Below the pieces are notes generated by a model that saw only the letters and a list, made by a program, of their open reading frames with translations, was not told the DNA's origin and did no database searches. 64,000 nucleotides of DNA. Origin: Acanthaster planci. Its lineage: Eukaryota > Echinodermata > Asteroidea > Valvatida > Acanthasteridae. Shown piece after piece: positions 25,301 to 34,667 of this stretch. Position numbers and translations under genes: made by a program. The stretch's first letter is position 1, and each line of letters begins with the position of its first letter. The stretch covers positions 446,044 to 510,043 of the forward strand of contig NW_019091555.1 of assembly GCF_001949145.1 (NCBI RefSeq), given 5' to 3'.

Positions 25301-25957
25301 AACTCAGCCCCTGGGTTCAGACCCTGTGACACAGTGAAGCTTCTCTTTTTTTCTGCCACGTGGTTTCGACAGTAACCATTTGAAACTAGTTGTGGAGATC
25401 AAGATGAAGCCAAAGACTAGAGCCTAAAAGGTTGCCAAGGCAGTCAATGACTGGGTACTCTGAGGTGGAGTTTGAGCAATGAACACCTGTTGAATACCAG
25501 CACCTTGCCTCTGGTACCCCTAGGTACAAAATATCTCCAGGGTACCAGGCAACAATTGACCAGCGGTTGACAGATGGTTGACTCAAACTCCACCCCCCCC
25601 CTCAGTTTTAGTCCCGCTTTAGTCATGTTGGATCTCATGGTGGCTAGTAAGCTTGACACTGAAGCTGGTGGGTTTTACAGTGAGCATACTTCTTGCGCTG
25701 ACAACTGTTGTGTTCTATTGCATTAAGCAGGACGTCGAGACAAAATTCTTGGGAGGGGAGAAGGGCTTGTCAAGTTTCTCTCTTTAAGTGACTTTCTTCT
25801 TTCTCCGTTATTTCTTCCTCGTGATTAGTTCAAGCGCGGGGCAGACCCAACCCTCAAGTTCCTGAACGAGAACCAGAAGGTGGAGGAAACCCTGAGCATC
25901 GAGAGATGGAACACGGACACTGTGGAAGAATTCCTACAGGAACGCCTCCTGCCCTAG
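19298..25957 (+). CDS. selenof: Selenoprotein F (15-kDa selenoprotein), complete five-exon gene
   Basis: This is an endoplasmic reticulum thioredoxin-like selenoprotein that binds UDP-glucose:glycoprotein glucosyltransferase and is thought to help glycoprotein quality control. Coding exons are 19,298-19,345, 22,789-22,974, 23,874-23,937, 24,761-24,810 and 25,829-25,957. They total 477 nt and 158 residues, against about 165 in human. Residues 1-20 form a signal peptide. Cysteines 35, 46, 49, 64, 67 and 68 make the glucosyltransferase-binding domain. Residues 88-90 are Cys-Ser-Sec with TGA as selenocysteine, followed by KLGRFPQIQAFV. The end carries WNTDTVEEFLQERLLP. All introns are GT-AG with compatible phases. 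An in-frame TAA 24 bases before the ATG fixes the start, and A at -3 with G at +4 is a good Kozak context. A SECIS lies 204 nt after the stop. Confidence 0.95.
19792..20594. mobile_element. ~800-bp element with inverted ends AGGCCTTGACATTAA
   Basis: The left end reads CAGGCCTTGACATTAACGG. The right end, reverse-complemented, reads GCAGGCCTCAACATTAA. Subterminal blocks on both sides contain TTGCCCAATGGACA. There is no long open frame inside, so it is non-autonomous or decayed. The left end resembles that of the element at 36.92 kb (shared ATTAACGGT and GTCCG), which suggests one family. Confidence 0.6.
21815..22080 (+). repeat. 78-bp tandem repeat, about 3.3 copies
   Basis: The anchor TAACCTGGGT recurs at 21,821, 21,899, 21,977 and 22,055, an exact 78-base period. 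Each unit holds two related halves, one with AACCTGGGTACAAGTTAA and one with AACTTGGGTACAAGTTGAC. Copies differ by only a few bases, so the expansion is recent or homogenised. Confidence 0.9.
22789..22974 (+). CDS. selenof: selenof coding exon 2 (Cys-rich domain)
   Basis: It encodes residues 17-78, including LGLSSNLLCSSC and PDCQTCC. All six cysteines of the vertebrate domain are present. The acceptor is TCTCGTGTAG and the donor GTGACC is modest. The exon is phase 0 at both ends. Confidence 0.95.
22975..23873 (+). other. selenof: selenof intron 2
   Basis: This 0.9 kb intron carries a sense-oriented tRNA-derived SINE at 23.48-23.74 kb, close to the acceptor of the selenocysteine exon. Confidence 0.85.
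23481..23740 (+). mobile_element. tRNA-derived SINE, full-looking copy
   Basis: An A-box-like TGGCATAGTGG lies at 23,490-23,500 and the B-box GGTTCGAATCC at 23,532-23,542. The body follows with ATTGGGTTTTCAGTCCC and GATTTCCTCCCACCT, ending in an ATCAATAAATA tail near 23,736. The head has the box spacing of a tRNA. The copy at 1.7-1.94 kb shares the body. The CCTCCCACC block recalls a central domain seen in broadly distributed metazoan SINEs, but I cannot assign the family. Confidence 0.8.
23874..23937 (+). CDS. selenof: selenof coding exon 3 (selenocysteine exon)
   Basis: It encodes LYPKAILEVCS-Sec-KLGRFPQIQ. The TGA at 23,907-23,909 is in frame and sits exactly where selenocysteine lies in the family. 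The acceptor is CCCTCATAG, the donor GTGAGT, and the exon ends in phase 1. A standard gene caller would stop or skip here. Confidence 0.95.
23907..23909 (+). other. selenof: Selenocysteine codon (TGA), residue 90
   Basis: The codon follows TGT-AGC, so the redox motif is Cys-Ser-Sec. The frame continues with family-conserved residues for 68 more codons to a TAG stop. Confidence 0.95.
23938..24760 (+). other. selenof: selenof intron 3
   Basis: This is an 0.8 kb intron, AT-rich, with no recognisable element. It ends in a strong pyrimidine tract, TTTTCACTTTCTTTCAG. Confidence 0.85.
24761..24810 (+). CDS. selenof: selenof coding exon 4
   Basis: This 50-nt exon encodes the rest of Ala100 and then FVKSERSKSFSNLEIK. 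It corresponds to the AFVRSDKPK region of the human protein. It enters in phase 1 and leaves in phase 0 at GTGAAT. Confidence 0.92.
24811..25828 (+). other. selenof: selenof intron 4
   Basis: This is a 1.0 kb intron. Open frames of 109 codons (+, 24,886-25,215) and about 70 codons (-) within it show no family resemblance and are treated as chance. Confidence 0.8.
25829..25957 (+). CDS. selenof: selenof coding exon 5 and stop
   Basis: It encodes FKRGADPTLKFLNENQ, then a stretch ending WNTDTVEEFLQERLLP, then TAG. It matches the C-terminal thioredoxin-fold part of the family. The acceptor is CTCGTGATTAG. Confidence 0.95.
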   Translation, partial: FKRGADPTLKFLNENQKVEETLSIERWNTDTVEEFLQERLLP

Positions 25958-27090
25958 ACCAAAATCACAGTCCATAAGGCCATGCAGAAAAAGATTCTTG
26001 TTTCCTGGTCCCTTTCTCAAGAAAGTCTGGCATACCTGCCAATTAGAAATACTAATCATTGTAATGTTTTGATTTGTAAAAGCAGCACAGGTGACCATTA
26101 ATCCATATGCCACTTTTTTTTTCTTTGCATGGCCTTAGGGACCAGCAAGTGTAACTCAACGTTGTGAGACACTTTTATGAAGGCGTTGTGCTAAACCCTG
26201 ACCGGGGCACAGCACCTGATGCGTAGTGTGTCACGACAGAATTCTACATCTGTGTAACAAGAAGTCTTGGTGTTTTGTTCAATACTTGGTGCAACGCAGC
26301 ACAATGCAGTGCAGTTTGAAAAGTGGCCGTCTTGACATTTGTTCCCTTTAAAATCCCTGATACTATTTCTGTTCTTAACCTTACGCAAACCCATTTCCCA
26401 CAACTTCCACACCTAGATTCCAGGATTTTAAGGGACTTGGGACTGAACAAGCCCAGCCACTGTTAGGTTAGATGTCTCTATTTTGAGCACAAAAAGTATG
26501 CCATTAATTTCTTACAGTGACAGATTCTGAGATTTCAAACTTCCTCCGAGAAACAAGTGACATACCTAGTGAAAAGCATTTCCATTTTTTAAGCACTTCC
26601 TCCTAACCAAGATATACGTTGTACTTAGAGGCAAAATTATGTGTGAATAAGCCTTTTGCGAGTTGAATTTGAATAACATCTGGTACACCGAGTCTACATT
26701 CACATGAACATAATTTAATTCTCCATACTAGACACTCTTGCTTTTACCTCGTGATTCGGGGCAGGCTTTTGCTTAGCTACATAAGAGATGCCTTGCACCA
26801 ATACACCGTTTTCAATGTGTAAGAAGGGCACAAAGAGATCAGTCCATTCACGAGATGGTTGCTATGGAAAAGCTTGCCCGAATCATGAGGTATAGCAACA
26901 GTGTCTTTGGTCTGGGGAATTCAGATTGTTGTATGTGCTATCAGATAATTCAGTGTACCAGATTTTATGCAAATTTAACTCACAAAAGGCTTATTATTTC
27001 AAATGGCTTTTCTTCCATGTTTGTTCACATCTGTTCACATTACAGTCTGGCTGTAATTTATCATAAATTCCTACTTGGATACAATAAAAG
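25958..27090 (+). other. selenof: selenof 3' UTR (probable extent)
   Basis: Sequence after the TAG contains the SECIS and no further conserved coding. The first AATAAA on this strand that I noticed is at 27,083-27,088. The true cleavage site is unknown and could be earlier with a variant signal. Confidence 0.4.
26161..26237 (+). promoter_or_regulatory. selenof: SECIS element directing selenocysteine insertion
   Basis: The core quartet strands are ATGA (26,177-26,180) and TGAT (26,217-26,220). Between them GGCGTTGTGC (26,182-26,191) pairs with GCACAGCACC (26,207-26,216) in 9 of 10 positions, counting one G-U. The apical AAA is at 26,193-26,195, 12 bases after the ATGA, as in known SECIS elements. 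CCC and GGG in the apex can form an extra mini-stem, the type 2 form. Below the core, GTTGT-GACAC (26,161-26,172, two bases bulged) pairs with GTGTC-ACGAC (26,228-26,237). It would be bound by SBP2 in the 3' UTR. Confidence 0.93.
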
Positions 27091-30000
27091 ACACAATGAC
27101 TGGCAGTACTCGTTTCAGGTTTCCAATCTTGTCTTTTCCTCTCGTTTATTTCTTTCAACAGAATTACTCTTACAATACACCATACTGTCAGCTGCCATAT
27201 TTAACTTTTCCAACGCTTAACCAAAATGTAAACCAAAAGAGAAATAATTATATACACTCACAGTCACACAAAAATTTTTGAATCGGGCCATCAAGAAAAT
27301 AAACCAGGCCAACCATTAGCAGTTACTGATGACAGGACACATTTTTAGTAGAGCTAATTGGAGTGGAACAAGGAGTACTTTTTTAACTGTCCGATGGTAA
27401 AGCAACTCGGTTCAGTTTTCGTTAGTAATCTCTATGTGCCCGTCAACATCAGTGAACTGGTCTACTACACTGTAGCACACAGCTGTAATTCTCACTGGAT
27501 CACCATTGAAACTGATAAGTATCTCAATGGCATTTTCATAAACCTCTGGGAACCAGTGACTAAAGTAAGGTGGGATTTTCAAGTCTTGAACAATATGTCT
27601 TCAGAGTTGGACTATTTCAAGTCTACATACCTGAAATCAACGCAAACTGTTCTTTTCTATTTTTGTCCGCAATGTCACCATGTTATTCGGGAAATACCAT
27701 TTAGCATTACCAACTGGAGGTACAGGAAGTTCTCCAAAAAGTTACGAATCGACATAATACCCTGATACAAGTCACAATATAGCACACAGATTTTCTTGTT
27801 ACATGCCCAATAATACCATTCCAGTCCAGGGATCTCGGGGGGACAAGGGTGCTCACCAGAAAAAAAAATTTGAACCATTAAAGGAGAAAAAAACAAAGAA
27901 ATGAAAATCACCAATTAATTTGCTTGAAAAACTCAAATTTGACCCCTCCGGTCCACCATTTATCATTTTAGCTTACGAAAGCTCTGCCCCCTGGGAAAAC
28001 AGTGGCCCCCCCATGTTCCAGGGACTGCTCGACCCATAAATGACTTTTTATCCAAATTTTAAAAATTAACCAAATTCACATACACAACATTCTGTCATTT
28101 TCCCATGTTACAAGTTAACAAAATTCATTCAATAAGTTCACGGAATTCATCCCATGTCTGTTTTTTTTTCTTCTTCTTTTTCTCTTCATTATATTTCCAA
28201 TTTAAGTGTGTGGAATTGAACTTTTAACCACAAGTTATTCTAATCAAACATTGAAAAATGAACAGAAACAGTGACATCATATTTTTTTCTCCCCTGGAAA
28301 TCAGCAAAAATTTAAAACCTCTGACTGCTGTCCATTTTTCAAAAATAATCATGCCATTTTCTGGCAGATGTTCTCAACTCAAAGCCTTACATGTATCTTT
28401 ATTTGAACATAAACACTATGCTTTCTCATGAGAGAAACGACTGGTAAATAAAGAAAGCGAATATTACTTTTGAGCCATCCGAGACTTGACGACCCTCCAA
28501 ATTTAACAACTGGTTAAAACTGCCCAGAGATCTTAGCAAGGTTCATTCAGCAAGTCAATCAAACATGCAACATCTTGAGCCAATATACAGCTCAGGCTGG
28601 AAACTGCAAAGTTCTGATCGGTATATGAACTGGAACACTATTCAACGACGTCACTGCAATAGCGCACATGTTCTTGTGCCAACATTAAAATGCACTGCAA
28701 TTTCATAAACACTGGAAATTCTTAACACCAGCTTCACATTCTCCACTTCAATGCAACACTAACCCCACCCATACTTTGTCTTATTCTCTATTTACATCTG
28801 TTGGTTTCAGCTCAGTCATTAAGTTCTGCATACTTTTAGCCATCTGGACAATAAGCACTTGAAAATGTAAAAATGCAAAAACAAAATTGGCCAAAAGCTT
28901 ATTAGCGGGCAGAAAGTAATGTAGTTTAATAAGTAACATGGTTTTTTGCCGTTTCATTTTAAGAAAATAAATTTTGCCTTTTAAATCTTTTGTTCTGACG
29001 GCAACACCACACTAAAAGATAGTGTACCAATTTCATAACAAGACAGCTGAATCATTTGTGGGAAAAAATGGATGCCGAGATTAAGACAGTGACACGTCAT
29101 CACCTCCGTGTTTTGGTGTCCAAAACCTGTTTTCAGTGCAAATGATCAACAACTGAAGACGATATCCACTGAAGACCTCTTTAAAGGGGCTGCATGCCCT
29201 GCATTTTGCAACACAGAATCCTAGTACACTCACACTCATTAAAAAACCAAAATTAAGCAAACAAAAACTCAACCGTACCGTTAATGAGCGCAAAGACAGA
29301 CAGCAATGCTATAATGGCCTCATTTTTGGGTAAAAGAACTGACATGCTTGCCAGACAAACTGCAAAAACCAACGTAATGTATTTTAATATTTCTGTGAAA
29401 AAATAAGTGTGAAAGTATACGTTACTTATGTGTCTGACACAAGCCAAATTCACGAGCTTTTCCACAGAGGCTATAATAAGTATTGATCAGATCTTTTTAG
29501 AAATTGGTAGCCGGACTATAGCACAGTAATACCTCTGGTTGGTAGCCCACTTCATTTTTGCTTACCAAACAAAACCGTTCTATTTACGTGTGCCTGCTTT
29601 TGTAACAATACATGTAACACACACATACATATGTTATCTGCACTCCTCTAACATGTATGGGTGTACATTAACATGTAAGTTGGCTATGGTTCAAAGCTTT
29701 TATCACAGACTTTTCTCCCTTTCATTCCAAACAAATGTGGAATGGATAAACAAAAAGATTTCACGTTAAGTTACGACGTCCTCCACCTTTTTCTGTGTTT
29801 AAATTCCGTGCCTACATAAAAACATCACATGGGTATACATGTACTTGTGCAATATTTGGTTTAAGTTTCATAAAATGGACTATACTCCCAACTCTTTAGT
29901 GACTGGGTTTTTTTTTTTAAGTTGTGCACACCGGTAGGGTTTAAGGTGGCGATTCTAAAGGGTATGTCTTGCAGTGGCATTGCCCCTCCCCCTTTCTCGA

Positions 30001-33000
30001 GACAAGTAGCTTGCTTAAATAAAAAAAATTGGGCGTCAGTTTTGGTAGAAAACAATTTCTCTTGTAGCACCAACCCCCCCCCACGCAAGACCTGGAAATG
30101 CCACTGGTTCGCCGTACTGACACATTTCACTGCACACTCTGATGCGGGGAGGAGCCAGACTATCTTGCTTCAGTGAGCTAGTTTGGTATTTGAACAGAGC
30201 ATGCCCACGTTTGAAGTACTTTCGAGGTTATTCAAGGATCAGCAATATGCCCGTGCGAGATCAGCAACATCAGCGCTGCCACACGCCCCCCCTCGCACGC
30301 ATGCGTTGTTCTCAAGTGGACTTGCCTTTTCCCCCAATTACCAAACTTGGCTCATTTGCTGGTCTGGCCTCACTTTGAAAATCAAAATAAAGGCGGCTCA
30401 ACTGATAATTCATAAGTTGGAACTACCTATCGGATCACAAAGATGGTAACCGTAATCCGTTATTTGCATCTACAGCATTATTTTAACACATTACGATTTT
30501 AGACAAGTTTTTCACAAGGACTGCCTCGCTTTCAATGCAAGATGGCCAACTCTAGAATAAGGCTAATAACGGTGTATGGTGGCAGTAATGGTGGCACATT
30601 AGCTGTACAAACACAAGAACGTTTACACACATACTGTTTGGACCTTCACGTAGGAATGTCTGCAGACATCTTAGGAGGGGTCTGAAAATCTTACAATTAA
30701 TGAGAGAACGGACTCCATTACTTCTTGCAGGAAAAATACAATTCTTGCAATAAGGGCGTGTCACACTACCACGCCTCCAAGAGATTGCAATGTGTTGGCT
30801 GATCACAATACCCAATGCGTGTTTGGAAAGAGTCAACAGATTTTGCGCATTGTGATTAGCCAACACGTTGTAAACTCGTAGAGGCGCCCTATTGTGAATC
30901 TCTCATATTGGTTGCAACTATGAAGGGCCAAGTACAAAGTAATCCACTGACTGGTAATACAAACAATTCACTTCTGGAAATAGTCGACACTTTTTAATAC
31001 AAGCGTGAAACGCGTAATTTTTCTCTTTGAAAATATATAAATATGTACAATTTTATTTAATTTTTTTGTCTCATTTTTACCTAGGTACCATCAAATGCAT
31101 GTTATTTTGGTGCCACATTTACTTTGGTTTCACAAATAAATGTTTTGTAATTTTACAACTGAGCCCTGGTGCTTTCATTTCTTAAATTCTTTAAAACAAG
31201 GTGATTTCAGATTTAACTTCCAATTACATTTGGCTGGAATCAACAACGTTCTGATTCTCTTAAAAAAATAAATTCTGGGGAATTCCAAACATGGCAGATT
31301 TGTGAATGGCCAAAGGTGTCGACTGAAAGGGTAGCATTAGTCTTGATTCAAGCCTCATTTCTCGAGCTCTTGCTCCTGATGCTGCATACCACAGTTCACA
31401 TCAGATACACAGGATGTTGAAAGTGTGGTTCAACAATGGCTCGTGATTTCCAGAATTCCAGTCTCATGACAGTGGACACGTTGGCCTCTTCTCTTTCCTT
31501 GAATGCAGGACAACCGATGATATTTCTTTTTTGTGAGTGTCATTTCACAAAAAACTCCCCATTGTTGGTCACGCCACCTGCTCCAAATAAATGAACTAAC
31601 TGCAAAGGGGCTGGAGTACACTGGGAATCTACACCAAACTGCAGTCTGGAATAAAGACTACATCATAATCCAGATATTTTCTGGTAGGTGGCTCACCACC
31701 TAATCCTAGAGACACTGTACTCACAAGATTGCGCCATATTATGTCTCATTCCAGTGCCATACACAAAAATGCCAAATTCAGACTTGCCCCTGACAGCATA
31801 GTACTCATCCTAGAATGAAATATGTGTCAATTACATATTTCTTTTTGACGGAAAAAAAAATGCAATGCCATGCTCTTTTGTGCCTTTTGGACACTCATAT
31901 TCACAGTTGTGAGTTCAAAGACATTAGGGCTAATAATAATAACACTAGGAAGTACGAGTTAACGTACATGTGGTTCTCTCTCCATGGAAGATTCTGAACT
32001 GTGAAAGCAGCACTCTGCAACTACACTCACATGTGAGTGACAACCTGCCATTTAAACCAGCCAACAGAGTTATTTTGGCACTGGCTGAGGGTTCACAGAT
32101 CCGAAACCCAATGCTCACAAGACAGCTAGCTGACAAACTGGATCAGGCGGGCTAGTCAGAAGACTGGCTCCTGCCTCCACATTTCTTTAATACTGGGACT
32201 GCAAACTACCAACGACTCCTGTAAACGTTTTATACCTATCCAACTCGACGCTTGTAAAAGTTAGTATCTGATCCTAATTTAACTATGCACACTCCCTCGG
32301 CAAAGAAAAAAACAATTTGAAATTGCATTTCCATTGCTTTAAACTCAAAATAATCTACCCACTAATCACCAGTTAAGGACAAGCATCTGTCTCATAAACG
32401 TTCCATGATTGGGTGGAGTATCCACCACCCAAACTGGAATTCACTTCTTTCCCAAGTGCCCACTTGTTTCCTCTTGCCACGCTGGAACACAGCAGCTGTA
32501 TTTAAAGTTCACAAGCACAACATTAATTTCAAAGCTCCACAACACCACTAGTACCCAGGAACTTTCTGCTACAGTTCTATAGAGTTGCCTACACAAAGTA
32601 ATTTCATCTTGCACTGCACACACCCAACACCTCTCACTACAAGAGACAAATTTTTCTCCACAGCAAACTGCACCTTGATGTCTCCTGGAAAGCTGTGACA
32701 TACATGTCAATCAGTGTTAACCACTTGCCGCCGGGGATTCCCGTTTCGGGCACCAAGTCTTTATACGAGTGGCCTGGGTCTCGGAAATTGGACAAGAGGA
32801 ACTGGGCCTTGTATCAAAAGACCGTTCTCGGAACAGCCTTGTTTTGAAACCGTATACCATGGTTTGGGGCATTTAGTGCAAGCCGAGTACCACCGGGGAC
32901 GAAAGCGCTCCACCACCGCAGCGGTGAGCCACACAGCACCGCTGCATGCTAATCTGGCCCCTATTGAAAAGAGGTCAGCAGTGAACTGAGCCAGGTTCGT

Positions 33001-33334
33001 GAACAAAAGACAGCTGTATAACACCGCACAATCTGGGCTCTGTTTACAAGGCTGCAGGCCTGGCTGAAAGACAGTAATTCATGTGGGTGCAAACGTCCAT
33101 TAACTGAAATGATGAATTTTTGAAGAATTTGAAAAATCTGAAAATCTTGAAAAAGTCCCGATTATGTGCACTGCATTTTTCGAAACCCCGGCAGCAAGTG
33201 GTTAACTGTATCAGGTTCAAGTTGTACAAGTACATATTTTCTATGATCATCCCTAAACATGTACGTGTAAGCAAGAGACAAAAAAACAACTTGCAAGAGC
33301 TAGAACAAAATGCAAGTTTTGTGCGCCTAGATAA
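27091..33334. other. Intergenic region between convergent selenof and ivns1abp
   Basis: The two genes point toward each other across this 6 kb. It contains one clear inverted-repeat element (32.71-33.21 kb). The open frames present (largest 135 codons at 27,358-27,765, +) have no recognisable motif and are AT-rich. I see no RNA gene. Confidence 0.5.
32713..33207. mobile_element. ~490-bp terminal-inverted-repeat element
   Basis: The left end GTTAACCACTTGCCGCCGGGG is mirrored at the right by CCCCGGCAGCAAGTGGTTAAC, giving arms of about 21 bases with one mismatch. A CAGT flank on the left and ACTG on the right extend the symmetry. The interior is GC-richer than its surroundings on the left and has no transposase-like frame. 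Its class is undetermined. Confidence 0.75.
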
Positions 33335-34296
33335 TTTATTTTGTGTGAAATTTTTCATTAGTATTAAACTAGACGGAATCTTCAAAATCAGTAGATTTTT
33401 GCTTCGAAAACTAGTTTTTGTTTGATAGAAAAATGCACTGGACTAAAGTCTTAAATTTTCAAGGTATTCAACAATCAGTTAATGCCTCAGCAGTCGCAAG
33501 ACAGGTGCACAGACCAACATGATAATTTCAACTACTTCTGAAAAATATATATGTGAGTCCTCTATGTCAAAGTAATGCCAAAGTTCAACTCTGACAATAC
33601 TGCCCCAATAAAGACAGACATGTATAGTGCCTTTAGTCACTACAGATTTCAATAATGAAGTGTTAAAGTGCACTTCGAAGCAAATGACTACGATCCTTGT
33701 TCTCCAAGAAAACGTAGCACAAAAATCTGGTTTTCACTGGTGATCAAATATCAACTTCCAATTAATATCAGAGAAAAGTTATACAAGAACAAGTGGTTTC
33801 AGACACAAATGCAAACCAATACAACAAAAGACAACGCAATTAATGATGCAAGGAGAGACAGCAGAAACATCGACATTCATACATCGACGATTGTCATAGG
33901 AAATTCAAACTGAAAAAAAAGAAAGTGTTTTTTCCCTAAATTTTCAAGTGGCTCTTTGGAATAACGTAGGGCCAGATGATGATGAGACCAAGATGACTCA
34001 ATCCAGTTGGAGCCATCGTAATTTGCGTTTTTGCACGACTGACACTATGTCTGCGAGTGTGCGGGACAGCACTGTCCACACTGCGAGAAAAAAGCTTGGC
34101 ATCATTAGACTTATGAAGTTGGCAAAGGAAAGAATTCACACAGTAATCGTGTGCTTATTCCTTACTCTTGCAAGCACCGCTTATTTTCAAGTTTTGCTAT
34201 TACAAATGTTGCAACAGCTACTTCAAGAGACTTGTTTTCAGAAAGTGAGTTGGTTTTTGGATGTTTTGTGAGTTACACGGGCAAGTGTGGTGCCAC
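33335..34296 (-). other. ivns1abp: ivns1abp 3' UTR (probable extent)
   Basis: This is minus-strand sequence after the TAG at 34,297. The first clear AATAAA on the minus strand that I noticed corresponds to 33,335-33,340, about 960 nt past the stop. An earlier variant signal is possible. Confidence 0.4.
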
Positions 34297-34667
34297 CTAC
34301 TGCGAAGTGGCTCCCTCAGACATCACCGCCCCCTCCTTGCTTTCCTCTGCCTCTTCCTCCTCGATGGACAAGGTCAGTGACCTCGGGGTGAAGGTGGGCG
34401 AGTCCTGGTTGCGCTCCCGCATCATGTGCATGGCCACTGTGTGCCACTGGTTCCCTGCCGGGTTGTAGCACTCCAGCGTGCCCAGGAAGTGCTTCCCGTT
34501 GAAGCCGCCCACCGCGTACAGCAGGCCGTCGATCACTGTCGCACCGGCGTTGACGCGGGCCTCCGACATGCTGGCCACGTTGGTCCACTCGGCTGTGTCC
34601 GGGTCAAAGCACTCAACCGTGTTCAGCACAGACTGACCATCGCTGCCCCCAAGTGCAAAGATCTTGC
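34297..34667 (-). CDS. ivns1abp: ivns1abp coding exon 11 (Kelch 5-6, C-tail, stop)
   Basis: It encodes residues 588-710: KIFALGGSDG, YAVGGFNG, then an unusual tail with SPTFTPRSLTLSIEEEEAEE, ending at TAG 34,299-34,297. The acceptor is CTCCCTTTAG. Confidence 0.95.

Noticed and set aside
27358-27765. 135-codon plus-strand frame after selenof
   Set aside because: It is AT-rich with no domain recognised. It lies past the likely selenof poly(A) signal and is probably chance.
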